Source: Pseudomonadota bacterium
GTDB taxonomy: Bacteria > Pseudomonadota > Alphaproteobacteria > Rhizobiales > Beijerinckiaceae
Reading direction: 5' to 3'
Length of the DNA stretch: 28,897 nucleotides
Assembly (NCBI GenBank): GCA_028876585.1
Contig: JAGWRL010000258.1
Span: forward strand, 1-28,897
The notes beneath the pieces were generated by a model. The model had not been told where the DNA came from and did not search any database. It worked only from the letters and a program-made list of their open reading frames with translations. Positions 8,125-17,292 of the stretch are shown here, piece by piece. The translations under genes were made by a program, and so were the position numbers. Within the stretch, counting starts at the first letter, position 1; the number at the start of each line of letters is the position of its first letter.

Positions 8125-10491
8125 TCAGCCGGCGCCGATCATCAAAGACACGCGGCCGATCAGCGCGTCGCGGTCGATCGGCTTGCGCAACAGCGTGAAA
8201 TCGGCGTCGCCGACGGCGTCGGCCGCCTCGCTGGGATAGCCGGTCAGCACCACCACCGGCAGCGCCGGCCGGCGCTTGCGCGCCTCCTGCGCCAGCGCCA
8301 CGCCGTTCATTTCCGGCATGGCGAAATCGGTCAGCAGCAGGTCGACCGCCAGCCCGGAATCAAGCCGGGCGATGGCGGCGCCGCCGCCGCCGCATACCGT
8401 CACATTGTAGCCGGCGCAGCGCAATTGCTCGCCCACCAGTTCGCGCACCAGCGGATCGTCGTCGACCAGCAAAAGCCGCCCGCGCCCCGCCGGCGTGGTG
8501 GCGCGCGGCGCCTCGACCCCCGGCTGCGCGATCGGCAGCCACAGCGTCACCGTCGCCCCCGCGCCGGGGCGGCTGTCGATCCGCAGCGCGCCGCCGGATT
8601 GGTCGGCGAACCCCTTGGCCATCGACAGGCCGAGCCCGACGCCCTGGCCGCGCGGTTTGGTGGAGAAGAACGGCTCGGCGGCGCGGGCGCACACGTCAGG
8701 GTCCATGCCCGGCCCGGTGTCGCGAATCTCGAAGCGGACGTAATCGCCGGTGTTCAACGGCGCGCAACGGGGCGGTTGCCGCGCCTCGGCATGGCTCTCG
8801 CGCCGCGCCGCCAGCGTCAATACGCCGCTTTCGCCCATCGCCTCGCGCGCATTGCCGGCCAGATTGAGCAGCGCGGTTTCGAGCTGGCGCCGGTCGGCGA
8901 GCGCGGCGGGACAATCGGGCGGGCAATCGACCTTAACCTCCACCCCCTTGCTCACCGTGCGGCGCAGCACCGCGGCGACGTCGTCGATGAGCCGCACCGT
9001 CTCGATCGATTCCGGCTCCAGCTCGGGCCGGTGCGACAGCGACGACAGCCGGCGGGAGATCGCACTGCCGCGCTGGGTCGCCTCGCGCGCCATCTTGAGG
9101 TAGCGCGGCAGGTTCTCGGGCTGCGGTTTTAACTCGATCAGATCGACTGCGGCTTCAATGGCTTGCAGAACGTTGTTGAAATCATGCGCGATGCCGCCGG
9201 CGAGTTGGCCGAGCGCCTCCATGCGCTGGGCGTGGGCGAGCCGGGTCTGCGCCTCGGCCAGTTCCGAGGTGCGCGCCTCGACCAGCCGCTCCAGTTCGGC
9301 GCGATCACGCTCCAGCACCGCCGCCGCGTCGCGCAGCGCGGTCACGTCGCGCACTGCGCCCATCATCCGCACCGGACGGCCGTTCTCGAACAGCGTGCGG
9401 CCGCGCGCGGAGACGGCGCGCACCCGGCCGTCGCGCCGGTTGACGACGCGATATTCGCCTTCGTAGCCGCCGTCGCCGCCGGGGTCGCGCGCCCGCTCGT
9501 GGGTCTCGCGGACGCGCTCGCGGTCTTCGGGGCGAAGGCTGTCGTAGAACTTGGCCCCCGTCACGCGCTCGTTCGGGTCGAGGCCCCAGATCTCGCGCAC
9601 CCGTTCGTCCCAGCTCAATTCGTCGGTGACGAGGTTCCAATCGAAGGTGCCGACCTGGCCGATCTCCAGCGTCAGCCGCAGCCGCGCCTCGCTGTCGCGC
9701 AGCGCCTGCTCGGCGGCGCGGGTTTCCGTCACGTCCCGTTGCAGCCCGATGCAGCCGGTCGGCTGGCCGGCGGCGTCGCGCCGCACTTCGCGCCGCTCGG
9801 CGATCCGCCGCCACGCCCCGTCGTCGAGCCGGCTCACCCGGTATTCCACCGACAGCGGCGCGCCGACGTCGATCAGACCCTCGGCATAGGCCACCACCCG
9901 GCCGCGATCGGCGGGATGGATGCGCTCGTACCATTGCTCGAAGGTCTCGCGCCGGCGCGTCTCCGGCAGGCCGTGCATGGCCAGCGCCTCGTCGGAGAAG
10001 ATGGTGAAACGGTTGCGGAAATCGCGCTCGAAACTGCCGACCCGGCCGACCCGCAGGGCCTGGCGCAGCGTCGATTCGCTGCGCGCGAGCGCGTCCCGGT
10101 TGGCGCGGTCCTCGGTGACGTCGACGGCGATGGTGACGTTGACCGCCAGACCCGCCGCGTCGCGACCGATCGAATAGGCGCTGCACATCCAGGTGCGCAG
10201 CGAACCGTCGGCGGTGCGGACCCGATATTCTCCGCCATTGTGCAATTTGCCGGGCGCGGCGCCGTAGCCCGCCTGATGCGCCGACGTCACCCGCGCCCGG
10301 GTCGCGGCGTCGCCGTAGGCCAGTTCCAGCCAGGCGCGCAAATTGGGCACCTGTTCGCGCCGATAGCCGGTAAGGCGCAGCCATTCGCCGCTGACATAGC
10401 GGACGCGGCCGCTCTCGTCGTGGGCGAGCAGAGGCAGAGGCACATTCTCCAGCGCCAGACGAAGCTGCCGCTCGTCGAGTTCGAGGGTCAT
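8125..10491 (-). CDS. Hybrid sensor histidine kinase with three PAS domains and a C-terminal receiver
   Basis: The 788-residue protein has, in order, PAS domains at about residues 1-120, 150-255 and 275-395 (the last with [13 protein letters not shown] and a PAC tail), a short coiled coil, and a HisKA box with phospho-acceptor His436 in [11 protein letters not shown] HATPase domain follows, with the N box [10 protein letters not shown], then DTGPGMD, FFSTKP and [11 protein letters not shown]. The receiver has Asp722 in [12 protein letters not shown]. There are no membrane helices, so it senses an intracellular cue. No response regulator gene adjoins it. The ATG at 10491 was preferred to an in-frame TTG at 10551 because it leads straight into the PAS region; neither has a clear ribosome-binding site. 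It ends 91 bases before tkt on the same strand. Confidence 0.9.
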   Translation of the reverse strand: MTLELDERQLRLALENVPLPLLAHDESGRVRYVSGEWLRLTGYRREQVPNLRAWLELAYGDAATRARVTSAHQAGYGAAPGKLHNGGEYRVRTADGSLRTWMCSAYSIGRDAAGLAVNVTIAVDVTEDRANRDALARSESTLRQALRVGRVGSFERDFRNRFTIFSDEALAMHGLPETRRRETFEQWYERIHPADRGRVVAYAEGLIDVGAPLSVEYRVSRLDDGAWRRIAERREVRRDAAGQPTGCIGLQRDVTETRAAEQALRDSEARLRLTLEIGQVGTFDWNLVTDELSWDERVREIWGLDPNERVTGAKFYDSLRPEDRERVRETHERARDPGGDGGYEGEYRVVNRRDGRVRAVSARGRTLFENGRPVRMMGAVRDVTALRDAAAVLERDRAELERLVEARTSELAEAQTRLAHAQRMEALGQLAGGIAHDFNNVLQAIEAAVDLIELKPQPENLPRYLKMAREATQRGSAISRRLSSLSHRPELEPESIETVRLIDDVAAVLRRTVSKGVEVKVDCPPDCPAALADRRQLETALLNLAGNAREAMGESGVLTLAARRESHAEARQPPRCAPLNTGDYVRFEIRDTGPGMDPDVCARAAEPFFSTKPRGQGVGLGLSMAKGFADQSGGALRIDSRPGAGATVTLWLPIAQPGVEAPRATTPAGRGRLLLVDDDPLVRELVGEQLRCAGYNVTVCGGGGAAIARLDSGLAVDLLLTDFAMPEMNGVALAQEARKRRPALPVVVLTGYPSEAADAVGDADFTLLRKPIDRDALIGRVSLMIGAG

Positions 10492-10575
10492 GAAACTGGG
10501 ACGCCGTTCTTTGTCCGCAACGCGACCCCGCCGCTTTGGCGCGATCTTCAAGCCGGCGCAATAATTCTGCGCAAA

Positions 10576-10617
10576 TTGGGTCGCTTTCCCCCTTCAATCT
10601 TTCGCGAAGCGGCCCAA
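10576..10617. promoter_or_regulatory. Imperfect inverted repeat in the divergent region between the histidine kinase and the rsmB-like gene
   Basis: TTGGGTCGCTT (10576-10586) and AAGCGGCCCAA (10607-10617) pair over 11 bases with one G-U wobble, around a 20-base pyrimidine-rich spacer. The 197-base region is visibly more AT-rich than its neighbours, with GTTAAC and ATTACG just beyond. It could be an operator for either gene or a leader hairpin of the methyltransferase transcript. No family was recognised. Confidence 0.35.
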
Positions 10618-10688
10618 ATACGTCGTTAACATTACGTTTGCGGGCCTGCGCCTTTGCATCGGGCGCGACTTTCGGGCTAGAGCGACGC

Positions 10689-11987
10689 ATGATCCCCCCC
10701 GCACGCGTCCAGGCCGCGCTCGAAGCGCTCGCCGATATCGAAACCCGCCGCCGTCCCGCCGCCGAGGCGCTCAAGGATTGGGGCCTGGCGCATCGCTTCG
10801 CCGGCTCCGGCGACCGCGCCGCCATCGCCAGCCTGGTCTATGACGCGCTGCGCCGGAAGGCGTCGTCCGCCTTCATGCTCGGCCAGGATAGCCCGCGCGC
10901 GCACATGCTCGGCGCGCTGGCCTCGGTGCGCGGCCATTCCGTCAACGAGATCGGCGCGCTGTTCAACGGCGAGAAACACGCGCCCGAGGTTTTGACCGAT
11001 GACGAGCGCGCGCGGCTGAGCGCGGGCGGCCTCGACGGCGCGCCCGATCACGTCAGGGGCGATTATCCCGAATGGCTCGCCCCGGCTTTCGCCGAAAGCT
11101 TTGGCGCCGAGGCGGCCGCGGCCGGCCGGGCGCTCGCCGCCCGCGCGCCGGTCGATCTGCGCGTCAACACGCTGAAGACCAACCGCGACAAGATGTTGGC
11201 GGCGCTGGTTCACCTTGAGGCGCAACCGACGCCGTTTTCGCCGGTCGGCCTGCGCATCGCCGTCAAGGGCGACGGACGCGGCCCGGCGTTGAGCGCCGAG
11301 CCGGGTTACGTCAAAGGCCAGATCGAGGTGCAGGACGAAGCCTCGCAGCTCGCCGCGCTGATCAGCGGCGCGGCGCCGGGCCAGCAAGTGCTCGATCTCT
11401 GCGCCGGCGCCGGCGGCAAGACGCTGGCGCTCGCCCCGATGCTGGCCGGCAAGGGCCAGCTCTACGCCACCGACGACGACGGCCGCCGCCTCGCGCCGCT
11501 CTACGCCCGGCTGGAGCGCTCGGGCGCCCGCAACGTGCAGGTGCGCTCGCCCAAGGGCAAGGCCGACCCGGTCGCCGATCTCGCCGGCCGCTGCGATCTG
11601 GTGCTGATCGACGCGCCCTGCACCGGCTCCGGCGCGTGGCGGCGCAGCCCCGACGCGAAATGGCGCATCCGTCCCGGCGCGTTGCAAGAGCGCATCAAGG
11701 ACCAGACGCAAATCCTTGAGCGGGCGACGAAATACGTCAAGCCGGGCGGCAGGCTGGTCTATGTCACCTGCTCGGTGCTGAAGCCCGAGAACGAGGATCG
11801 CGTCGCCGCCTTCCTGGAGGCGCATCCCGATTTTCTGCCCCTCGACGCGGCGACGATGGCGCGCGCCGCCGGGCTGCCGGCGCTGGCCGATTTCGCCTCC
11901 CAGCTGGGGCCGGGCCTGCGGCTCGACCCGCTGCATTCCAACACCGACGGTTTCTATGTCGCGGGGCTGGTCCGGGCGGGGGCTTGA
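10689..11987 (+). CDS. rsmB: RsmB/NOP family 16S rRNA m5C methyltransferase
   Basis: This 432-residue protein has an N-terminal NusB-like helical region (about residues 1-130) and a Rossmann methyltransferase domain. The AdoMet loop is LDLCAGAGGKT. The two catalytic cysteines of RNA m5C methyltransferases are present: Cys311 in DAPCTGSG (motif IV) and Cys361 in YVTCSVLKPENED (motif VI). RsmB methylates C967 of 16S rRNA in E. coli. The ATG at 10689 starts the conserved region; an open frame extends upstream to 10536 but lacks family character. Other RsmB/NOP paralogues with different target bases exist, so the exact position modified is not certain. Confidence 0.87.
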   Translation: MIPPARVQAALEALADIETRRRPAAEALKDWGLAHRFAGSGDRAAIASLVYDALRRKASSAFMLGQDSPRAHMLGALASVRGHSVNEIGALFNGEKHAPEVLTDDERARLSAGGLDGAPDHVRGDYPEWLAPAFAESFGAEAAAAGRALAARAPVDLRVNTLKTNRDKMLAALVHLEAQPTPFSPVGLRIAVKGDGRGPALSAEPGYVKGQIEVQDEASQLAALISGAAPGQQVLDLCAGAGGKTLALAPMLAGKGQLYATDDDGRRLAPLYARLERSGARNVQVRSPKGKADPVADLAGRCDLVLIDAPCTGSGAWRRSPDAKWRIRPGALQERIKDQTQILERATKYVKPGGRLVYVTCSVLKPENEDRVAAFLEAHPDFLPLDAATMARAAGLPALADFASQLGPGLRLDPLHSNTDGFYVAGLVRAGA

Positions 11988-12033
11988 GAAAAGCGCGGCG
12001 CGCGCGCATCTTCGCCGAGCCGGAGACCAGCCG

Positions 12034-12579
12034 ATGTCGCTCGACGAATTCATGGCGTGGGAGGAACGTCAGGAGCCGCGCTACGAATTCGACGGGCTTG
12101 ATATTGAGGAGAGGACCGGTGGGACGATCACCCACGCCCAAATCCAGGTTAACTTGATCGCCGCATTGAATTCTCGGCTGCGTCGGGGGCCATATCGCGT
12201 CGTTGGCAGTATCCTTAAGGTGAAAACCAAAACCAGCATCCGCTATCCCGACGCCATGGTGATGTGTTCGCCGGCGCGCGGATCGGCGACCGCAACTTCC
12301 GAGCCGGTCGTTCTGTTCGAAATCCTCAGCCCCTCCACCGCGCGCAAGGACCTCGGCGCCAAGAATGCCGAGTATCAGACGCTTCGCTCGCTGCGGCGCT
12401 ATATCGTGCTGCACCAGAACGTCGCGGCGGCGGAGGTGTTTTTCCGCGACGAGAATGGCGAGTGGGCGCATGAATTCGTCGGCCGCGACGGCGCGCTGAA
12501 CCTGCCCGAGATCGGCGCGACGATGGCGCTGGCGGAATGCTACGAAGAAATCGACCTGTCCGCCGCGCAGCAGCCCTGA
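12034..12579 (+). CDS. Uma2 family protein (DUF820, PD-(D/E)xK nuclease fold)
   Basis: The 181-residue protein shows the Uma2 pattern: MSLDEFMAWEERQEPRYEF at the start, THAQIQVNLIAAL, then the nuclease-fold residues Asp in RYPDAMVM and Glu in VLFEILSPSTARKD, with a Lys in GAKNAEYQ and the typical LRRYIVLHQN strand. Uma2 proteins are abundant in cyanobacteria and some proteobacteria and have no settled function; a restriction-like nuclease fold is predicted. GGAG lies about 9 bases ahead of the chosen ATG. The first third is less GC-rich than its neighbours (for example around 12130-12240), which hints at recent gain. It stands alone between housekeeping genes. Confidence 0.85.
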   Translation: MSLDEFMAWEERQEPRYEFDGLDIEERTGGTITHAQIQVNLIAALNSRLRRGPYRVVGSILKVKTKTSIRYPDAMVMCSPARGSATATSEPVVLFEILSPSTARKDLGAKNAEYQTLRSLRRYIVLHQNVAAAEVFFRDENGEWAHEFVGRDGALNLPEIGATMALAECYEEIDLSAAQQP

Positions 12580-12635
12580 CGCCGGCGCAGAGCCGGGACC
12601 TACCTCGCGCGCCGTCGCCGTGATACATCGCCGCC

Positions 12636-13589
12636 ATGACCCGCGTTCTCGACCTCCTGGACTCCGACCCGCGCCCGCGCCATCCCGAGAAGGCGCATCG
12701 GCCGGATAATCCGATCGCGCGCAAGCCGGCCTGGATTCGCGCCAGGGCGCCGGGGTCGCCGGGCTACGCCGCCACCCATGCGCTGGTGCGCGAGCACAAG
12801 CTCGTCACCGTCTGCGAGGAGGCGCGCTGCCCCAATATCGGCGAGTGTTGGGAGAAGAAGCACGCCACCTTCATGATCATGGGCGAAATCTGCACCCGCG
12901 CCTGCGCGTTCTGCAATGTCGCGACGGGGCTCCCCCATGCGCTCGACGCGGACGAGCCGGCCCGCGTGGCGGATGCGACGGCGAAGCTCGGCCTGTCGCA
13001 CGTCGTCGTCACCTCGGTCGACCGCGACGATCTCGCCGACGGCGGCGCGGCGCATTTCGCCCGCACCATCCGCGCCATCCGCGCCGCCGCGCCGGCGACC
13101 ACGATCGAGGTGCTGACGCCCGATTTCCTGCGCAAACCCGGCGCGCTGGAGATTGTCGTCGAGGCGCGTCCCGACGTGTTCAACCACAATCTCGAAACGG
13201 CGCCGGGCAAATATCTCACCGTCCGCCCCGGCGCGCGCTATTTCCATTCGCTGCGTCTGTTGCAGCGCGCCAAGGAGCTGGACCCAACTTTGTTCACCAA
13301 ATCGGGCCTGATGGTGGGATTGGGCGAGACCCGCAACGAGGTGTTGCAGGTGATGGACGACCTGCGCTCGGCCGAGGTCGATTTCCTCACCATCGGCCAA
13401 TATTTGCAGCCGACGCCGAAGCATCACGCGGTCGAAAGCTTCGTCACCCCGGCCGAATTCGAAGCTTACGCCACCATCGGCGCCGCCAAGGGCTTCCTGC
13501 TGGTCTCATCCTCGCCGCTGACCCGCTCATCGCACCACGCCGGCGAGGATTTCGCCAAGCTGAAGGCGGCGCGGCTCAAGGCGGGCTGA
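12636..13589 (+). CDS. lipA: Lipoyl synthase
   Basis: The 317-residue radical SAM enzyme has both iron-sulfur clusters. The auxiliary cluster uses Cys60, Cys65 and Cys71 in [12 protein letters not shown] plus the C-terminal Ser of TRSSHHAGE. The radical SAM cluster uses Cys86, Cys90 and Cys93 in CTRACAFC. It inserts two sulfurs into octanoyl groups on lipoyl-dependent dehydrogenases and on GcvH. The N-terminal arm with [13 protein letters not shown] is normal. In many relatives lipA follows the pyruvate dehydrogenase genes; here it is separate from them. Confidence 0.97.
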   Translation: MTRVLDLLDSDPRPRHPEKAHRPDNPIARKPAWIRARAPGSPGYAATHALVREHKLVTVCEEARCPNIGECWEKKHATFMIMGEICTRACAFCNVATGLPHALDADEPARVADATAKLGLSHVVVTSVDRDDLADGGAAHFARTIRAIRAAAPATTIEVLTPDFLRKPGALEIVVEARPDVFNHNLETAPGKYLTVRPGARYFHSLRLLQRAKELDPTLFTKSGLMVGLGETRNEVLQVMDDLRSAEVDFLTIGQYLQPTPKHHAVESFVTPAEFEAYATIGAAKGFLLVSSSPLTRSSHHAGEDFAKLKAARLKAG

Positions 13590-13661
13590 TCCGCCCTTCT
13601 TTCGCTCCTTTGGGTCTGGTAATCGCCGGGGAGACGATTCTCCTGCGGGAAGCCCATCCTT

Positions 13662-15776
13662 ATGCGCGTGATCTTGCTTGGCCTGTTCGCCGCGATCTCC
13701 TTGATCGCAGGCCTCTACGAGCGCGACGGCATGACGATCGGCATCGGCGTCGCCTCGGCGCTCGGCGCCGCCGCGTGCTGGCCGACGATCCGGATTTCGA
13801 CCTTTCTCAAAATCATGTCCGAACTGTTCGCGGTCGAGACGGTGGCGTTCGGCCTGGTCGATCTCGCCAATGTTCTGGGCAAATGGCCGGCCTCGCTCGC
13901 CCTCTACGCGCCGCCGCGCTACCTGCCGGTGGCGACCGGGCTGTTCGTGGTCGCGCTGACGCTGATTTCGCACATTCCGTTCGTGTTGCGGATGATGCAC
14001 ATCGCCGATCCGTTTTTCGAGGCGCGCACGCAGATCGCCTTCCGCGCCTGGCCGTTGCCGAAAATCGCGATCCGGCAAACCTTCTACGCCCGTCTCAACG
14101 TCATTTTTCTCATTCTCGTCAATCAGCTCCAGGTCGCCATCGGCGTCCGCGTCAATTTCTTCTACCGCGATTTCGGCAACGCCATTCAGGTGCCCGACGA
14201 AGCGCATCGCGACGCGTTCTGGCACCAGTTGTTCGGCGTGTTCACGCCGCTGGTCACCGTCTCGATCCTGGTGTTCCTGCTGGAGTTCTACGTCGCGCAG
14301 AATTTCGTGCTGCAATGGCGACGGTGGATGACGGCCTCCTACACCACGCGTTGGCTGCTGCGCTCGATCCACTACAAGCTCGCGCTGAAGGGCGAGACCA
14401 CCGACAACCCGGATCAGCGCATTTCCGAGGATATCGGCGGCTACATCAGCGGCGAGGGCGGCCGCGGCTCGACGATGAACGTCGGCATCTACAATTACAC
14501 CATCGCCGCGGTGTCGACCGCGACCAATCTGGTGGCGTTCTCGATCATCCTCTGGCAGACCTCGGCGACGATGGACCTGTCGCTGTTCGGCGTGCCGATC
14601 CCGGGCTTCCTGTTCTGGGTGGCGGTGCTCTACGCCTGTTTCGCCACCGGCATGATGCAACTGATCGGCCGGGCCTTGTCGGGCCAGTTGTTCCGCCAGC
14701 AGGCGGTGGAGGCGAACTTTCGTTTCGACCTCGCGCGTATCCGCGAATACAGCGAGCAGATCGCGCTGCTCAAGGGCGAACAGCGCGAGATCGACCGCGC
14801 CAACCGGGTGTTCACCGACGTGTTCACCACGGTGCAGCGCATCATCCGGATTCGCACGCGGCTGAACGCGTTCCTGCAATTCTACGCGCAGATTTCAGGC
14901 ATCATCCCCTATGTCGTGGTCGCGCCGTTCTATTTCGTCGTCAAGAAGGTCGATTTCGGCCGCTTCAATCAGGCGGCCGACGCGTTTGGCAACGTCAACA
15001 CGGCGATGAACTTCTTCGTCGACCGCTACACCGGCCTGTCCGCGTTCAGCGCCACCGTCAACCGCTTGTCCTCGTTCGAGGCGGCGTTCGACCGCGCGCT
15101 GGCGGATGAGGCGCGCGAGCCGCGCGTCAGCGTCGCCGCCGCGTCCGGTTCGGCGCTGTCGATCCCCAACCTCGATCTGGCGCTGCCCGACGGCCGCAAG
15201 CTCGCCCATGTCGGCGATCTCGCGCTGATCCCGCAGGAATCGACCTTGCTGATCGGCCCGTCCGGCTCCGGCAAGTCGACCTTGTTCCGCGCCATCGCCG
15301 GCCTGTGGTCGTTCGGCTCGGGCGAAATCCTGCAACCGCCGCACGCCAGGCTGATGGTGCTGCCGCAGCGGCCCTATCTGCCGATCGGCCCGCTGAAGGA
15401 TGCGCTGGCCTATCCCGGCAGCGCGGTGAATTTCACGCCCGAGCAGCTGCGCGCCGCGCTGACCGATGTCGGCATGACCACCTTCGCCGACCGGCTGGAG
15501 GAGAGCGACAACTGGCAGATGCGGCTGTCGGGCGGCGAACAGCAGCGCCTCGCGGTGGCGCGCGCGCTGCTCGCCAAGCCCGACTGGCTGTTGCTCGACG
15601 AGGCGACCGCTTCGCTCGACGAGGAGAGCGAGAACACGCTCTATCGCGTCATCGCCAAGGCCCTGCCGCAGGCGACCGTCGTCTCGATCGGCCATCGTTC
15701 GACGCTGAAGGCGTTCCACAAGCGGCAAATTCATCTCGAAGCGCATCCCGGCGAGGCCGCGACGCTGGTGGCGTGA
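13662..15776 (+). CDS. ABC transporter with fused membrane and ATPase domains, SbmA/BacA-like (ABC_membrane_2)
   Basis: The 704-residue protein has an extra N-terminal hydrophobic region (residues 1-60), then a six-helix transmembrane domain of the SbmA/BacA/ABCD type (about 95-450). Its core has RISEDIGGYISG and ANFRFDLARIREYSEQIALLKGE, which resemble the EAA-like loop of peroxisomal ABCD transporters. The ATPase domain has Walker A GPSGSGKST (residues 532-540), signature LSGGEQQ (from 622) and Walker B WLLLDEATASLDE. Family members move peptides, vitamin B12 or very-long-chain fatty acyl groups; BacA relatives matter for lipid A and peptide uptake in rhizobia. The substrate cannot be told here. 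It stands alone, 72 bases after lipA. Confidence 0.9.
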   Translation: MRVILLGLFAAISLIAGLYERDGMTIGIGVASALGAAACWPTIRISTFLKIMSELFAVETVAFGLVDLANVLGKWPASLALYAPPRYLPVATGLFVVALTLISHIPFVLRMMHIADPFFEARTQIAFRAWPLPKIAIRQTFYARLNVIFLILVNQLQVAIGVRVNFFYRDFGNAIQVPDEAHRDAFWHQLFGVFTPLVTVSILVFLLEFYVAQNFVLQWRRWMTASYTTRWLLRSIHYKLALKGETTDNPDQRISEDIGGYISGEGGRGSTMNVGIYNYTIAAVSTATNLVAFSIILWQTSATMDLSLFGVPIPGFLFWVAVLYACFATGMMQLIGRALSGQLFRQQAVEANFRFDLARIREYSEQIALLKGEQREIDRANRVFTDVFTTVQRIIRIRTRLNAFLQFYAQISGIIPYVVVAPFYFVVKKVDFGRFNQAADAFGNVNTAMNFFVDRYTGLSAFSATVNRLSSFEAAFDRALADEAREPRVSVAAASGSALSIPNLDLALPDGRKLAHVGDLALIPQESTLLIGPSGSGKSTLFRAIAGLWSFGSGEILQPPHARLMVLPQRPYLPIGPLKDALAYPGSAVNFTPEQLRAALTDVGMTTFADRLEESDNWQMRLSGGEQQRLAVARALLAKPDWLLLDEATASLDEESENTLYRVIAKALPQATVVSIGHRSTLKAFHKRQIHLEAHPGEAATLVA

Positions 15777-15777
15777 A

Positions 15778-15807
15778 CGGAACCGACGCCGCGCCTTGCG
15801 CGTTCCG
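15778..15807 (+). terminator. Possible terminator hairpin after the ABC transporter gene
   Basis: CGCGC (15790-15794) pairs with GCGCG (15798-15802) around CTT. An outer CGGAA (15778-15782) pairs with TTCCG (15803-15807), with a 7-base bulge on the left. It begins directly after the stop codon. There is no T-run, so it is a weak candidate. Confidence 0.3.
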
Positions 15808-15881
15808 GTTGCGTGGTTTGGCGCGGGCGTTTGGCGTTCCCGCGCCGCCCGCGCTAACATCGTGTGAGCGGGGGGCGATAC

Positions 15882-16544
15882 ATGACCGGCAATATTCCAG
15901 AGATCGGCGACAATTTCCCCGCCATCGAACTGCCGCCGCCGCGCCTCGACGATCTCGCGCCCCTGCGCGACGCGTTCCGGCTGCGCCGCACCGAACAACA
16001 TTTCTCCACGCGCCCGCTGCCGCCGCAAATGCTGTCCGACCTGCTGTGGGCGGCCTGCGGCGTCAATCACCACGCCGGCGTCAACGGCTCGCACGCCGGC
16101 GCCCCCGTCGTTGTCGACGCCACCGCCAGCAACGCGCAGGAGATCGACGTCTATGTCGCGATGGAGCAGGGGCTCTATCTCTACGATCCCGAACGCGCCC
16201 GGCTGGCGCCGGTGCTGCTCGGCGATCTGCGGCCGCTGGTGGCGGACGAACATCTGCCGCGCAGCGGCGACGCGGCGCCCGTGCGGCTGGTCTATGTCGC
16301 CGACGTCGACCGGCTGGAGCAGGGCGCGCTGAAGGACGCGCCCGGACTGAGCGACCCGGAAATCCAGAAATCCTATTATCTCGTGGATTGCGGCATCGTC
16401 GCCGCCAATGTCTACCTGTTCGCCGCCGCGGCGGGGCTGAACGCGTGGTTCCACGATTGCGACCGCGCGGCGCTGGCCAAACGGCTGCCGCTGCGCTTCG
16501 GCCGCCGGGTGCTGTTCGGCCATACCGTCGGCTATCCCGGCTGA
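15882..16544 (+). CDS. Nitroreductase family flavoprotein (SagB-like subgroup)
   Basis: The 220-residue protein has the nitroreductase pattern: LRRTEQHFSTRPLPPQMLSDLLWAA near residue 35, a GLYLYDPE segment, and the C-terminal half with GIVAANVYLFAAAAGLNAW and HTVGYPG. These bind FMN and reduce or oxidise small substrates with NAD(P)H. The start is the ATG at 15882, with a G-rich stretch about 7 bases upstream. A GTG at 15864 is in frame and would add six residues. It is followed after 58 bases by a DsbA-like gene. Substrate is unknown, and no peptide precursor or cyclodehydratase gene that would suggest an azole-forming SagB is nearby. Confidence 0.82.
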   Translation: MTGNIPEIGDNFPAIELPPPRLDDLAPLRDAFRLRRTEQHFSTRPLPPQMLSDLLWAACGVNHHAGVNGSHAGAPVVVDATASNAQEIDVYVAMEQGLYLYDPERARLAPVLLGDLRPLVADEHLPRSGDAAPVRLVYVADVDRLEQGALKDAPGLSDPEIQKSYYLVDCGIVAANVYLFAAAAGLNAWFHDCDRAALAKRLPLRFGRRVLFGHTVGYPG

Positions 16545-16602
16545 GCTTGCCTGTCGGCGGGAAACCTGCCAATTCCGTCGCGGTTTTCGCTCGGAGATCA
16601 CC

Positions 16603-17238
16603 ATGAAGCTGCGCGTTCTCGTCATCGCCCTGGCCGTCGCTTTTGCGCCAGCGCTCGCCGCCACAGCGGCGCCGAAGCCGGAGCAGACCGTCGACATGGC
16701 GGAGGTGCTCAAGCCCGGCCCGCTGCCGGAACTCAGCTTCGGCCCCGATAACGGCGTGGCGATCGTCGAATATGGCTCCGTCACCTGCCCGCATTGCGCC
16801 GTCTTCGATCACGAGATCTGGCCGAAGGTGAAGGCGGCTTATGTCGACACCGGCAAGGTGCGCTACATCTTCCGCGAATTCTCGCGCAATCCGCTCGACG
16901 TCGCCGCCTTCACGCTCGCCCGCTGCGTCGGCGACGACAAGGACAAGACGATGGCGACGATCGAACTGCTGTTCGCCACGCAGGAAAAATGGGCCTTCAC
17001 CGACAATCCGCTCGAACCGCTGCTCGCCGCCCTGCGCCCGACCGGGCTCGGCCGCGACAAGGCGATGGCCTGCCTGAAGGACAATGCGCTGATCGGCAAA
17101 GTGCGGGCCATCACCGACACCGCCGAAAAGGTGGTCAAGGTGCAAGGCACGCCGACCTTCGTGATCGACGGCAAGTCCTACGGCGGCGAATTGTCGCTCG
17201 CCGATTTCGACGAGCTGCTGAAGCCGCTGGTGAAGTAG
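16603..17238 (+). CDS. Periplasmic DsbA-family thiol oxidoreductase
   Basis: The 211-residue protein has a Sec signal peptide (MKLRVLVIALAVAFAPALAA, likely cut near residue 23) and a thioredoxin fold with the redox motif Cys62-Pro-His-Cys65 and a cis-proline loop GTPTFVIDG. A helical insert lies between them, as in DsbA. CPHC is the DsbA-type active site and favours disulfide formation in the periplasm. GGAG lies just before the ATG. It follows the nitroreductase gene but no DsbB is in the window. Confidence 0.91.
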   Translation: MKLRVLVIALAVAFAPALAATAAPKPEQTVDMAEVLKPGPLPELSFGPDNGVAIVEYGSVTCPHCAVFDHEIWPKVKAAYVDTGKVRYIFREFSRNPLDVAAFTLARCVGDDKDKTMATIELLFATQEKWAFTDNPLEPLLAALRPTGLGRDKAMACLKDNALIGKVRAITDTAEKVVKVQGTPTFVIDGKSYGGELSLADFDELLKPLVK

Positions 17239-17260
17239 CGGCGTCGCGGGCGATGTGTTA

Positions 17261-17282
17261 TTCTTACTGTGTTGAGTAAGAA
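17261..17282 (+). promoter_or_regulatory. Inverted-repeat operator over the toxin-antitoxin promoter
   Basis: The 8-base arms TTCTTACT (17261-17268) and AGTAAGAA (17275-17282) are perfect complements around a 6-base spacer. A -10-like TATTCT (17259-17264) overlaps the left arm, and the antitoxin ATG is 10 bases after the right arm. AbrB/MazE-type antitoxins usually bind such palindromes and repress their own operon, so autoregulation is the likely role. No clear -35 was seen. Confidence 0.6.
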
Positions 17283-17292
17283 AGGACGCGTC

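Noticed and set aside
12845..15109. A 754-codon open frame spanning lipA and the ABC transporter
   Set aside because: It runs out of frame across two well-supported genes and the gap between them, and is Arg/Pro-rich without motifs.
15882..16544. Nitroreductase as part of an azole-modified peptide (SagB) cluster
   Set aside because: No precursor peptide, YcaO or cyclodehydratase gene lies nearby; the SbmA-like transporter alone is not enough.
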